In this document: positions 53,637 to 64,000 of the stretch, one piece after another
How the letters are laid out: each line of letters begins with the position of its first letter
Numbering within the stretch: position 1 is the stretch's first letter
Source of the DNA: Teratosphaeria epicoccoides
Taxonomy: Eukaryota; Ascomycota; Dothideomycetes; Mycosphaerellales; Teratosphaeriaceae
Direction: 5' to 3'
Assembly (NCBI GenBank): GCA_021401465.1
Contig: JADDMT010000006.1
Span: 186,001 to 250,000 of the forward strand
DNA: 64,000 nucleotides
Notes under the pieces: model-generated
The model's input: the letters and a program-made list of their open reading frames with translations, nothing else
Told to the model about the DNA's origin: nothing
The model's database searches: none
Position numbers and translations under genes: made by a program

Positions 53637-55128
53637 TTTGACGGAGTGTGTCGTTGTATGAAGAATCGATTCGCTCCAGAGCGAGTCCAATTGCCGCGAA
53701 TGAGTGACTTGAAAGTGAATACAGGTATGTAATCAATTCACACGAACGAGAGGTCGGAGAATGCGTGCTCAAAGCGCTCCATGCAAAAAGAAATCATCAG
53801 AACTGTAAATGAGAATTCGTCGACGGAGAATCACTGTTGAAGAGTGAAGGGCTTTATGAAGAGTCAAAGACACTATCGAAGACCCAGAGTTTGGGCCTGC
53901 CAATTTCACCCCTTCGAGAATAATGCAGACCATGTGGGAACTGCTCCAGGACCCAACGACAGAGGAAGCGCTAGTCACAGTATCAGCAATCCGCTGACTT
54001 GCATGCCGATATAGGCGAGTACCAAAGTCTTCATATCGCGTGTCTTTAGCGGGCCAACGCAGCTCTGTCGAATTGGTTCTGTTCAGACAGCTAGTTGGGC
54101 TGCTGTATGACTGAACTGTCGACCTTCAAGACGATGTGACCTTCATATGCCGACGCCGTGTGGCCAGTGGCAAGCAAAGGGTATTGGCTGCTCACGTGGA
54201 TCCTTGATCGAAATGTTGTATGTGTTGAGACGGGTTCCTCATACGCGCTATACAATACTACTTGGTACAATGTCGGATGGTGGTTGGTGCACAAGCGCGT
54301 GGGAGGTTTCCGGAAAACTGGTCGATGGAGATTACACCCCAATTTCCGCAGACTCATGTGTCCCACGCTTAATAACACATCGTCCGTGATACGGAAGAGG
54401 GAATGTAGCCGCCCCTAGGACTTCACCATCCTACCTTGGTACTCATGCAGGAGCTGCAGTGCAGGCAGTAGAGCATGAAACAGCGCTAACAGAGCTATCA
54501 CGGTTGGTCAGCCTTCTGGCCGCTCCCCTGAGCACCTTGTCATGTCTTAAAGCACTAAGTCACGCGGACCGAGAACAGTCATGAATGCTTGAATCAGCCC
54601 CGAATCTGCTCGGACAAGATGAGGGCAAGACTAAGGGCATAATGACACTGCCCGAGCCCTCTGGGAACCTTGACAGTATGCCCATGGGAGTGCCGCCATG
54701 AAAGACGCCGCAATGTTCTGCAAGCGCCTACAATTCAGGCGATTGATCGTCAAACAGTTTCGTCCTGGTGCGGGCGCTTGGAGGCAAGCCCAACGACGTA
54801 GGCGATCATTCGATGCAGGTATGAGGCACAGTAAGTTCCCAAAGCAGGCGAGCCACTCGTGGCTTCATGTGTTGCACACTATGAGAGACTTTGCTCCTAC
54901 ATCTGGTTGTCAGCAGAAGCTCCGGCAATGCTGTTCGCGGGCGTATATGGTGTTGCACTTTGGCAGAAGCCCTTGCCACTTCTTTCTTGCTTACAGATGT
55001 CGTGGAGCGGCCAGAGGACCATGGCAGCGACAGGGAGATATCACTTCTCACAGCGGCATCAAAGTTACCTTATCTGGAACGGAATGTCCGCATTGGACTG
55101 CCCCCAAAGCTGCGTGAGCTTGACAACA
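53637..55128. other. 1.5-kb region without a supported gene
   Basis: Promoter of the DUF1996-WSC gene, then short frames only. Any N-terminal exons of the broken glycoprotein gene would lie at its right end, but no signal peptide was found. Confidence 0.5.
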
Positions 55129-56329
55129 TGAGTTCGTCGCTACTTGGAACATCGAGCGGTGCAACGTCAGCATCGATTCCCGACCAAGATCCGACAGCCA
55201 AAGCTTCAGGATTGTTGAGTAATGAGCGGACATGCGGCACTCTCTGGTCGGCAGTCCAGGTCACCACAATCCTGCAAGTCTCGCCGACGGCACAAGCGAC
55301 TGCAGGAATTCCAGATGCCGCCGCGAATACCTCTGTTGCCAGACATAGGTCCGCTGAGGTTGTGTCGGATTGTTTCCCGAGTGATCGTGATAGGACAGAG
55401 TCATCCAACTGTGAGTCTGCGCTCGTCACAGAGGGCCAGACAGTTGCCCAAGCAAATCCGAGCCTCATGGTTGGCAGCACACACATCACCGCTGGAAGAG
55501 ATCTAGCTGCAATCGATTCTGTCGTCTTCTGTGCCGCAAGTACTTACTCCTCAACAGTCGAGCGTTGAACCTCTGTGGTGGCCTCCACGATAGATGCCTC
55601 AAGCAGTGAAGCTACCAACAGACTGAATCAGGCATTGGGTTCGAGCGCCTCGAATATCACATCGAACATACCCCACAGTGTTTTTCACAGTCGACTCCAG
55701 TGTCGTCGCAGCATTGCCGGTCGGGACGCAAGGAAACGCATTTGCTGTCGGAGGCACAACGTTGACGATGGGTGGAGCGGCTTGGACCACATCTGGCTAC
55801 ACATTCAGCGTGGCAGATATTGGGTTCATCCAGAACGGTCTCCTCGTGTCCCTATCGACCAAGAAAGCCAAAACAACACAGACGACTGCCTCGACTGGAT
55901 CCACCGAAGAATTTCTGAGATTTGGCTCATCAACTGTCACGGTCGCCTCAGGCACTGTAGCCGGCATGTGGATTGTTGACGGCACCACTTTGAGGCTTGG
56001 TGATCTGGCTGCGACGATCGTAGGCCATACACTCAGCCCGGGGGCCCAATGCACTGTACGACAACGCCGGGTCGGCGAGTTTTGAGACGGCGGTTACCAC
56101 GACGCCATGGACGAAGTCGACGTTGTACGCGCCGTTACCTGTCCTCACAACTGAGCTTTCCTCGCTTCAGGCTAGCGGAACTGTATACGTGACAGCGTGG
56201 GCATCGAGCAGCAGTCAGGCTCCTGCACGAACGACTGTGGCAGGCTCACTTGCCGCTCGGAAAAGCAGTTCAGGGGTAACGATGATGCTATTGAATTTCG
56301 TGGCGGCGACAGTGGTAACTGTAGGCTGA
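55129..56329 (+). pseudogene. frame-broken GPI-type surface glycoprotein
   Basis: Coding character runs through three frames in turn. The first frame has a Ser/Thr-rich stretch from about 55129, interrupted by TGA at 55566-55568 and open again to about 55685. The second, from about 55680 to 56040, reads FTVDSSVVAALPVGTQ, VGGTTLTMGGAAWTTSGYTF and VDGTTLRLGD. The third, from about 56040 to 56329, ends in RKSSSGVTMMLLNFVAATVV, a GPI-type signal. The pattern of VGGTTL and TVDG-type repeats is common in large fungal surface glycoproteins. Shifts fall near a T5 run (55681) and a G5 run (56039), where read errors are also likely; the TGA cannot be explained that way. No signal peptide is seen at the 5' end, so it may be truncated as well. 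A functional copy would be extracellular and wall-attached. Confidence 0.62.
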
Positions 56330-57368
56330 TCACCGAGCAGCACAGCAGTGCCTAGCGAACCTGGACATCCTTCCTAAAGACAATAACCCATTGTCATAAT
56401 CGAGGAGACTTCCATGCTCTCCTATTCAGACCTTATATCAATATGCATCAGTGGATCGCTCGTCACATATCCTCTTGTAGCGTGCCACTTCGGGGGCCAG
56501 CAACTTTTGAACCTCAGTATCATCACCACGACTCCCTCGCCTCCAGCTGAAGCTCCTTGCTCGGACAAAGCTTGAAGCAATTCTCCAACGGTCTTGCATC
56601 CCACGATCTCAGAGCCACGATACACACTGCCCCGACCAAGCGACAGGGACGTCATCGTGAGTCCAGCGCCAAGTGACCCTACGTACCTGCCAAAGTACTG
56701 TGACTCCACTCGGCTGCGTCAACAGGATATCGAATAACGTATAGTGGTGGAACGCATCACAATAATCGCGCCGATTGAGTGTCGAACCGGAGGGCAGGCG
56801 AGAGCCAAGATGGCGAGGCCTCCGTGGGCAATACCCGGCTGAGAATTAGCTTGATTTGCGTGAATAGTCTTCAGCCAGAGCATGCACCTGAGTGGACCGG
56901 AGTTCGCGATCGTCTTGCGGGAGGTGGAGTTGACGCGCCGTGGTTTAGGATCTGCATCGGCCCAAGCAGCAGCAGGGTGGGCCCGGACAATTCAAAGATC
57001 TCGGTCAGGCGTTTAGCACCGTCGTCGGATTGCTGAGCTGGATCGGCCTTGTCGCCGGCGAGCACGACACTCGAGCCACCGGCAGAATCTGGGCAGATGA
57101 AGCTGCTGTTGCTGTGGACAGCTTGCTGATCCTAATATTTGACCGCAACTGGCTCAGCCTCCGTCTTTGCAGGCTGAGCCACGAAGTTTGTCTTATCCTT
57201 TTCATATATGTCAAGATTTCTTGTTGCAGCGATCGTTGATGTCGAACAAAAAGGCCTGATCATATCGACAAGTCAATCAGCTCGTCGTGGTCATGATGCC
57301 TGAAGCAAACTAGGCCGCGGATATACCTGGAGGTCTGCACAAGTTCTCGTCTAGCTATATCAATCCGT
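56330..57368. other. 1-kb region, no gene seen
   Basis: Short frames only, on both strands. Nothing recognised. Confidence 0.55.
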
Positions 57369-57911
57369 TCAGGTCGTCTTCATATCCAGCCTCGTCTCAA
57401 ACATCAAGCTCCAACCGTTGTGAAATGGTGCTTTTGCGTACGTCCGATCGAAGTCGACCTCTGCCTCGTATATCAGAACCCTCCGAGCGCAAGCACACGA
57501 AAATGTGAGAAGCACTGTCAGCAGCATGTCAATCTGCTCAGACGCCAAAACACTCAAGCTTGAACAGCCACTCAGCTGGCTCAGAGCGATGATCAGACTC
57601 TCGAGTGCAGCCCAGCAGCAACCATACCAGCACCTCGCCCACTGGAGTCCCGCCCTCACCGCCTCCAGCCTCCAGCGCGCCAAAGTCTTCGCCACAGGCT
57701 CCTGGCGCAGAATGCTACTCACGCAGTCGCCGTGTCCGATGGAGGTGCGGCATTTCGCGTAGTATAATTCGAGTGTGGAAGCTGGTTGAGATGGTGTTTG
57801 AGGCGGATGGCGATGCTGGGGGAGTTTTGTGATGAGGATTGCGGTACTGGAGGGAAGGTTTCCGCAGTGGCAGTTTGGGTATCCGGAGGGGGCCGGGGGT
57901 TGCGGAGGAGG
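57369..57911 (-). CDS. coding-like frame without start, unknown
   Basis: An open frame runs from a stop at about 57914 to the stop at 57369, about 180 codons, with no early ATG. It reads through GYPNCHCGNLPSSTAILITK, ELYYAKCRTSIGHGDCVSS and PVAKTLARWRLEAVRAGLQW, then ARCWYGCCWAALESLIIAL. The later part is helical with regular Leu spacing. This looks like the C-terminal part of a fungal regulatory protein, though I cannot place a family. A 5' exon may lie in 57.9-58.05 kb, or the gene may be a remnant. The first internal Met is far into the frame. Confidence 0.35.
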   Translation of the reverse strand, partial: PPPQPPAPSGYPNCHCGNLPSSTAILITKLPQHRHPPQTPSQPASTLELYYAKCRTSIGHGDCVSSILRQEPVAKTLARWRLEAVRAGLQWARCWYGCCWAALESLIIALSQLSGCSSLSVLASEQIDMLLTVLLTFSCACARRVLIYEAEVDFDRTYAKAPFHNGWSLMFETRLDMKTT

Positions 57912-58213
57912 TTATGAGGGGTTTTGATGATGAGGGAAGGAGTGTGAGAGGGTGGTGGAGGTAGATGGCGAGGAGGCTGAGTAAGGAGATTGCGGATGAG
58001 CCGAGTGGGGATGGAGAGCGCTGGTGACAGGACGGAGCTCAAGTCATGAAGGGGAAAAGATGGCGGCAGATCCTGGGAGTGATGCTCCGGGACACTTAGT
58101 TTGCCTCCTACCTAGACCACTTGCCAAATACAAGATCGGTGCAAGACATGTCGGAATCTCGTACCCACCACGACTCCGCTCCCAATGCCCTCCTCTTCCC
58201 GGCCCTTCCACAC
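57912..58213. other. short intergenic, possible missing 5' exon
   Basis: GC-rich and pyrimidine-rich on the minus strand. No confident feature. Confidence 0.4.
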
Positions 58214-59509
58214 TCATTCCAAGAACCACTTCGGCACCTCCGGCCCCCACACCGCCAAACTCTCATGCCCGGCCATCCCCCACCCAACGGGCGTCTCACA
58301 ATTCACCAGATCCCCATCCGCATAATGCTCAATCATGTTGCCCGTACTGTCCCACCAATAATCAAAGATCCTACCACCAAAGAAAAAAGAAATCAGTCCA
58401 CATCCACACTCAAGAAATTGAGAGGAAAGACAGAAAAAGATGCAGACTCACTGACTCCCCAAAATATGCCTCCCAATCCCCCACACGCTCCGATAACCCC
58501 TTTTCGCCAACCACTGATGGCCCAAATGCTGCGTATCATAATCGTGCACCTCAAAGCTACAATGATGCACATGCCCCCTCTCATTGCGGCTCATGAAAAA
58601 CGTATGGTGGTCCACCGCCTCCTCCCCCCGATCAATGTGCGCGAACAACGCGACGACCAAGCGCGCCCCGGCCTCCCCGCTCGGGTGCGGGATGTACTGG
58701 AAGTCCGAGGGCGCGAGGTTGAACGTGCGCGTGTACCAGGCCACCTGGGCGTCGAATTGCGTGAGGCAGAGGCCGTAGTGGCCGAGTTTGTGCACGGCGG
58801 CCGGGCCCGGGGTGAAGCGGTTGAACTTCCGGACTCGCGGCTTGTCGACCTCGTCGTTCGCCAGGATCTTCTCGGGGAAGGAGGCCCTGTGCACGGGCGC
58901 AGGGGTTTGGCCGTACATCAGGTTGACCAGGAAGCCCTCGGGATCCCGCAGCGTCACCATCTTCCCACCCCCCGGCTCCCCTCTCGCCTCTAGATCTACG
59001 ATCCCACCCAACCCCTCCGCCTCTTTGATCTCCGCCGCCTTCTCCAGTTCCGCCAGACTCTCGACTTCGTAACACCCGCCCAGAAAAGCCTTCTCCTTCC
59101 CACCTTGCGCGTAATACACGAATTGGTCTGATCCGTAGCCCCGGAACCAACACCTCTCCGCTTCCCCTTTCCCTTCCCTCTTGACAACTTGCATCCCAAA
59201 GTCCTGCAGGAACTTCACAATGCCGTCCATATCCGGGTGCTGGTAGCGCATATGTGCCAATTTTACGAGTTTGATTTGTTTCGAGACGTCGATGTTGTTT
59301 TCCCTGCGCCATTGATCTAAGGGCATTTGTTCTGGGCCGATGGCTTCGACGTCGCTGACGGTGCGGCCGGCATTCGGCTTGATTCTCCCGTCTGGTGTCT
59401 CGAGGACGCCATGCGCATCGATGGTTACGGGACGAAGTTGGCCGTGTTGTTCGGCGTGGGAGGATGGGGCGGTGGTTTCGACTTCGGTGGTTGTTGTTGT
59501 AGTAGACAT
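58214..59509 (-). CDS. extradiol dioxygenase-like VOC-fold protein
   Basis: Two exons: 59509-58452 and 58370-58214, with an 81-nt intron (GTGAGT to GGTAG). The product is 404 aa. Two vicinal-oxygen-chelate (glyoxalase/catechol 2,3-dioxygenase) modules are seen. The first is at about residues 80-210 (KLAHMRYQHPDMDGIVKFLQ, TLRDPEGFLVNLMYG). The second is at about 240-385 (KLGHYGLCLTQFDAQVAWY). Candidate metal ligands of the catalytic half are His in LGHYGL, His in HHCSFEVHDY and Glu in NMIEHYADGD, the last supplied only by exon 2. This 2-His-1-Glu set fits ring-cleaving extradiol dioxygenases; the substrate is probably an aromatic diol. The protein is cytosolic, with no signal. Exon 2 also carries IFDYWWDSTG, which completes the fold. 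Confidence 0.88.
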
Positions 59510-60074
59510 TGCAGCAGGTCAGATCTTATGTTATATGTGTGGTTCAGATTGGGAAAGATTGCTCTATCCCTCGTAAGTACCACTGAGCATCACTCCGTCA
59601 TACGAAAGAGACAAAGGTATCAAGGTGTTGGAGAGTTCAAAGAGACGCAAGAGCTGTACCAAACCTGTATGCTATATCTATTCCTCTCGATTCGACCCGC
59701 GATCAACTACCGACGGCTTCCCAAACGTGGTCATGGATGAGGTTGCTGCGAAGGTAGTGTGACCAATAATCTCTCCGCGGAGGAAATACATACTTTACTG
59801 TATCACATACACAAGAACGGAAACGCAACGGTGAGCTTGTGATCAGACCAGGATGGAGATTTCCGTCGCGATCATGTGAAGAGGAATAATGATATGAGAT
59901 TTGGCAAAGGTAGTCAAGGATGCACAGATCTTAGTCTGCATGCTCGCGGGAACAGACCTGGCCTGTACAGTAAAGGCCTAACGCTACGAGACCCTCATAC
60001 ATTCCCACTAAACCTTAAAGACTTGAACGCTCCCGACGCCGCAATGCATGCTCTCCCTCCAGTGGAAGCAGGCA
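59510..60074. other. intergenic, no gene seen
   Basis: Promoter of the dioxygenase gene and 3' flank of the mS38 gene. Nothing supported. Confidence 0.6.
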
Positions 60075-61411
60075 CTACGTCCTATCCAACCTCCGCCTCA
60101 AATTTCTCGTCCGCTTCATCAGCTTCTTATACTTGTGCTTCTTCATTTTCAGCTTCCGCTGTCTCTTGACACTGATCAGAACCATCTTCCATCTCTGCGC
60201 ACCGACCCTCTCCCGATATGCTTGGGTGTACAGCTTTCCTCGTCTGCTCATGCGTTCCAGGAACGGCTGCCGGATGCTAGGTCTCTCGGTCCTGGACCCG
60301 GCTGCACCAACAGCAGGCACAGGGTTCGCGGTGAAGAGTTCCGGCTCATCATGGTCCGGAAGACGGATGATGGGAGAGGTCGATGCAGAGTATGTCTTCT
60401 CGCCGGATGGTGAGGTGTGCTCGGTGACTTCGATGACGGTCTGGTACTTCCTCCGCTTCGTGCTGTCCTGCTTCGCTTTTGCCGCTCTTGTGTATTTTCC
60501 TGCCGCTATCCCCTCCTTCTTGGCCACATCGCTGCTAGTTTTCTCTTCCACAAACGGCTGTGGAGGCGGCGGGGCAGCAAAAGGCTTGAATTGGCTCACC
60601 AACTCCTCAATCGTCTTGATCCGTCGCGGAGCACCATCGAGATGCCTGACTCCGTCGTGCGTTTCTGAAATGGTCTCCCACCGCACGGCCTCGTCCTGCA
60701 CAGCCGCCGCATCGTCCAGAGCCTGCGCGAATGTGGCCAGTGTGTATATCACGTCTTCTGGACGTCGCTCAGCAGAGTTGCCATTCGCCCACGGGTCTGT
60801 GGATTGCCTCGCCTCAAAGATCTGGTTGAAGGACTCGGCTGTGGCTGGAGGCGGAATGAGGGTGTTGACGGACATGGGGCGATGCTGGGAGAAGAAACGG
60901 GAGACGCTGGCGTCTGTCGGTCGAGTCAGTGTCAGCGAAGTTCCAAGCAATGTAGTGGAAGTAGTTACACACCCGCCTCAGTCATATTCTGCAAAGTAGC
61001 AACTCTCGGCAGACTCGCAAACCGATCCACCTCCGCCCATCCCTTCCGCCTCCCCAATATCTCGCCCCGCCTCCCATTGATCCTCTCATCCACCAACCGC
61101 TCCACCCTCGACCAAGTGCTTTTGCTCTTCTTCGTCTTCCTCTGCCCGCCAGCTGTCCGACTCTCCGCCGACGCCGGCTCTGCGGCCTTGGCAGGCGCAG
61201 CAGGTTTACTGCTATCTCTTGGCGGACATGACGCCTTACTGCTGCTCGGTCGGCGCTGGTGTGTCTGTCGAGTCGTAAGACAGGTGGTCGCGGTGGTGAA
61301 GGCGGCGGACGCGGGTTGTGAGGTGGTCGAGGCAGTGGTGGTGGTGGTGGTGATGGTGGTGGTGGCGGTGGCGCGGTTGGCTACTCGGTAGCACAATTTT
61401 GATGAGAACAT
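60075..61411 (-). CDS. mitochondrial small ribosomal subunit protein mS38 (Cox24/Qri5 domain)
   Basis: Two exons: 61411-60973 and 60913-60075, with a 59-nt intron (GTGTGT to GACAG). The product is 425 aa. The C-terminus WKMVLISVKRQRKLKMKKHK then YKKLMKRTRNLRRRLDR is the mS38/AURKAIP1 signature. Yeast Cox24/Qri5 is its counterpart, a small-subunit mitoribosomal protein needed for COX1 expression. The N-terminus MFSSKLCYRVANRAT is a plausible mitochondrial presequence. A Thr-rich tract follows (residues about 16-27), coded by a GTG/GGT triplet repeat on the plus strand. The 300-residue middle is poorly conserved and Ala/Lys-rich. The signature domain occupies only the last 40 residues, as is usual in fungi. 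Confidence 0.88.
61328..61373. repeat. GGT/GTG triplet microsatellite
   Basis: A run of near-perfect GGT/GTG triplets lies inside the first exon of the mS38 gene, coding Thr residues of the presequence region on the minus strand. Length may vary between strains. Confidence 0.8.
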
Positions 61412-61761
61412 GTCATCCGGCCACAGCTATGCAAGGGAGCTGTGTCGGAAGGGGTTGGAGGTGTGAATAAGGTGGTGTTGTGTGGTGGAAGACAATGAGT
61501 CTTTGGCGGTTGAGTCTTGATGGTGGAGATACCTTCCTACATGTAGCTCGCTCGCTTCCGAACAGTCACAGTGCATGCATAAATTCCACAAGTCTTCCTG
61601 CATACATACACCGTATAGTCCGGCAGATAGAATCAAGAACACCTCTCAGACGGGGAATCCGAACAACGTAGTACCATACTCGAGCTCTCCTGCCACCTTG
61701 ACACCTTCCTCTCCCACCCCCACCCATCTCACCTCCACGACTCGACATCATCACCACCACC
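61412..61761. promoter_or_regulatory. mS38 / thioredoxin-fold divergent promoter region
   Basis: 350 bp between two divergent start codons. The part before the plus-strand gene is C/T- and CA-rich, as in many fungal 5' UTRs. Confidence 0.45.
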
Positions 61762-62385
61762 ATGTCCACACCCACCGAACCACACTACGCCCTCCCCTCC
61801 CCCACCACCCTCTCCGAAGCCTGCGCTCTCCAAGTCCTCGCCCAAGACGGCACCACCCACACCTTCGCTTCCCTCCTCTCCAGCTCCCGCACCCTCATCG
61901 TCTTCATCCGCCACTTCTACTGCGGCTACTGCGAAGACTACGTGCGCGCTCTAGCAAACCAATTATCACCCTCAACACTATCCTCCATCGACCCATCCAC
62001 CACCCTAAAAATCATCGGCTGCGGCCAAACCCCCGTCGTCGCCTCCTACAAAGCTCGCACCAACTGCCCCTTCGAAATCTACTGCGATCCCACTCGCGCC
62101 CTTTACAGAAAGCTCGGCATGGTGTCGAATCTCCAACTCGGTTCGAAGCCCGGGTACGCGGAGAGCGGGGCGCTGGGGAGCACGTGGAGTAGTATGTGTA
62201 CTTTGCTTGGGAGTGGGTTGGAGGGTTTGAAAGGGGGCGGAGCGTATAATCAGAATGGAGGGGAGTGGGTGTTTCAGGGGGAGAAGGGGGAGCTGGTGTG
62301 GTGTAGGCGGATGAGGAATACGAGGGATCATGCCGAGATCAAGGAATTGGAGGAGGTGTTGGGGTTGCGGGAGGGGAAGCTTTAG
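61762..62385 (+). CDS. AhpC/TSA-family (PRXL2/AAED1-like) thioredoxin-fold protein
   Basis: Single exon, 207 aa, start ATG at 61762. The thioredoxin-like fold is seen in TLIVFIRHFYCGYCEDYVRA, where CGYC is the redox CxxC on the first helix. CGQTPVVASYKARTNCPFEI, then YCDPTRALYRKLGMV and the KGGGAYNQNGGEWVF block, are typical of the AhpC/TSA_2 (PRXL2/AAED1) group. Fungal members are small, soluble and poorly studied; a thiol redox role is likely. Codon use shifts from C-ending in the first half to G-ending in the second, but the reading frame is continuous. No targeting signal is visible. Confidence 0.88.
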   Translation: MSTPTEPHYALPSPTTLSEACALQVLAQDGTTHTFASLLSSSRTLIVFIRHFYCGYCEDYVRALANQLSPSTLSSIDPSTTLKIIGCGQTPVVASYKARTNCPFEIYCDPTRALYRKLGMVSNLQLGSKPGYAESGALGSTWSSMCTLLGSGLEGLKGGGAYNQNGGEWVFQGEKGELVWCRRMRNTRDHAEIKELEEVLGLREGKL

Positions 62386-64000
62386 AGGGCATTTGGTGGG
62401 CGAGGCGATGGCGTAGGGAAGGGGTGGAGGGGGAGTGCTAGTTCGTTTCTGGATCGCTGGTTGGAGGTCTGAGATCGCGGGAAAGGTACTGGAGACTCTC
62501 ATGCCTCCGGACCCGCGCTCGAGCTTCGAGAGCGGAAAGTCCAGTGCCTGTCGAGCCGGCCGCAGCCTAACGCACAGAATTGTCACGACGGTATACACAT
62601 ATCGAGCGGAAAACTCGACCACCCCAACCATCATCGCGCCTTGCAGGCAACATTGCTGATGAAGCCGTGACTTTTGCGAGAGCAAATATCTTGCCAATGG
62701 AGACTACCTTCGCCATGGAAGAACAGCCGAGCACAAATGGACACGCATCTGAGATTGGAGTACACGGGTTCCAGGACCCGGTCACTGGCGACATGGCAAA
62801 CGAGGTTAGTCGTCTTTGTTTTCACAGATTTCATACACTCACTCCTACGGACGGACTCTAGGCAATGCATTGATTTTTTAAAAAAAAACCCACCGTGATG
62901 CTTGTGAGACAAGAGTATTTCGCTCTCGTATAGGCGACCGGGCGTGGTGCACCGTTAGTAAGGTGCCGAGCACAGGGTTCTGCTATTAATGTTCATGGAC
63001 GCCGGCAGGAGCGCTACTCATTGGCGACTGTGGTTGCGCGTGCACTAGCGGTCGGGAGGAGGTTGGGTGCATCGGAGGAATCGCATGATGACCTCCAGCA
63101 GGCATGCAGCGGGCAGACATTTTCTTGGAGGGTTGGGCGGGCTTTTGTGATCATCTCTGTGATGTGATGATGTGGGTGTATGCTGCGGTGGACGTGACGA
63201 GAAACTTACGAAGCGAGAGGTGATTGATACGCCAGCAGGGTACAATTGAATGTCCCCATGTGCTCTCTTCAACTCTAGATCGTTGATTCCGATATGTCCA
63301 GCTACCTAGGACAACAGCATAATGTACTTCTGTACACCTGCATACTGAGGTACTGGCTCAAGCAAGCTCGGCGTGATTAGCAGCAGCTGCATTGACCCAT
63401 CAAGTGGGTCTGGGTGGCTGGCATGGTGGACTGCTTGTCAACACCCACTAGGAGCTGATCACCACGTTCCGACGACGTGATGATGCCATTGCATATTCGA
63501 GTCATGGATCCATCCCTCATATCATTGATGACTCTCCCCTACCAATCGCTGGACTATTGCCGACTTGACTGTCGGCCAACTACTGCGCTCGGGAAATGGG
63601 ATTTGGGCGAGGAGGGTCCGCCGTCCAATAGACGCACGTGCAGATGCCTCATGCACACCCTACCTGGACTTCGAGTTGCAAGCATTGCCAGACGAAGTCG
63701 GGGCGCGTGGATTCTCCCTTTGAGCCCATGGTCTCCTCCTGCAGATGCTTGGCGTACTTGGCGCGACGGGTAGCTATGAACAGTTTTGCCCGCAGTGATC
63801 AGACGCGATCGCAAGGAATCGGCAAGATTCCTCGACCTGGATTTGGTCTATGTGGACTCTCACAGGAGTGGACACTGTTAACAGGCAGAGAGATGCACTG
63901 TTGCACTGAAGCTCATCGAGGCGGTAATCTAGGGTGGACTCGAGGGTAGCTGGGTTCTGTACAGAGTCATGGGAACGCTGCGCCTCTAGGCTCGATGGAT
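62386..64000. other. right edge, mostly without supported gene
   Basis: A possible first exon (62697-62804) is listed separately. 62874-62888 is a T6A9 run. No frame between 62,900 and 64,000 shows domain, signal peptide or splice evidence that I can defend. Confidence 0.5.
62697..62804 (+). CDS. possible first coding exon of an unfinished gene
   Basis: ATG at 62697 opens 36 codons that include EEQPSTNGHASEIGVHGFQD and end DMANE. It ends exactly at a GTTAGT donor. The composition resembles the N-terminus of a soluble fungal enzyme, but I could not find a matching acceptor and second exon. Partial at best. Confidence 0.22.

Noticed and set aside
58121..58993. 290-codon plus-strand frame
   Set aside because: It is the antisense shadow of the dioxygenase gene, whose motifs and splice sites are clear.
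58632..59312. 226-codon minus-strand frame
   Set aside because: Same strand as the dioxygenase but in another frame; Gly/Arg-rich with no domain.
62005..62697. 230-codon minus-strand frame
   Set aside because: Mostly antisense to the thioredoxin-fold gene; Pro-rich shadow.
1..64000. Transposons, secondary-metabolite cluster, tRNA genes, CRISPR
   Set aside because: No transposase, reverse transcriptase, PKS/NRPS, tRNA cloverleaf or spaced direct repeats were recognised when reading both strands; a covariance-model tRNA search was not possible.

Overview
This window is fungal nuclear DNA. Genes carry short introns (mostly 48-100 nt) with GTRNGT donors, CTRAC-like branch sites and YAG acceptors. 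The protein set is that of a filamentous ascomycete: HET domain, SUN/GH132 wall protein, DUF1996-WSC secreted protein, copper-fist factor. The family mix suggests a dothideomycete, perhaps Mycosphaerellales, but that is inference. No tRNA, rRNA, transposon, CRISPR array or recognisable biosynthetic cluster was seen.

Layout. 0-7 kb is a housekeeping block: dienelactone hydrolase-like protein (-), ARP2 (-), QCR8 (-) and prohibitin PHB1 (+). The last two are mitochondrial inner-membrane genes that share a 218-bp divergent promoter region. 7-17.7 kb is gene-poor. It holds a small secreted cysteine-rich protein (SSP1, 9.1 kb), a SUN-family wall protein and a secreted-protein relic near 15 kb. 17.7-31.7 kb is accessory-like: HET-domain protein, single-pass membrane protein with a Cys-rich ectodomain, ADGF/CECR1-type adenosine deaminase, a multi-span membrane protein whose reading frame breaks near 27.03 kb, a disordered 770-aa protein and a DUF202 membrane protein. 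32.7-40.9 kb is conserved: Sso-type syntaxin, a small conserved protein, KTI12, a copper-fist factor and the EFM7 lysine methyltransferase. 41.8 kb carries a second small secreted cysteine-rich protein (SSP2). 43-51 kb has BZZ1, DBP5, a C2H2 factor and an unknown three-exon gene. 52-56.3 kb has a DUF1996-WSC secreted protein and a frame-broken GPI-type surface glycoprotein. 57-62.4 kb ends with an ORF remnant, an extradiol-type dioxygenase, the mitoribosomal protein mS38/COX24 and an AhpC/TSA-like thioredoxin-fold protein. The rest shows only an uncertain first exon.

Main discovery: SSP1 and SSP2 lie 32 kb apart and look like two members of one undescribed secreted-peptide family. Each has a signal peptide, six mature cysteines and two phase-0 introns at equivalent positions. 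They share the C-terminal signature C-x5-C-x2-EGNSC, and each is visible only after splicing three very short exons. Several other gene models here (QCR8, ARP2, KTI12, syntaxin, mS38, the dioxygenase) also become full length only when short exons are joined; those joins were worked out by hand.
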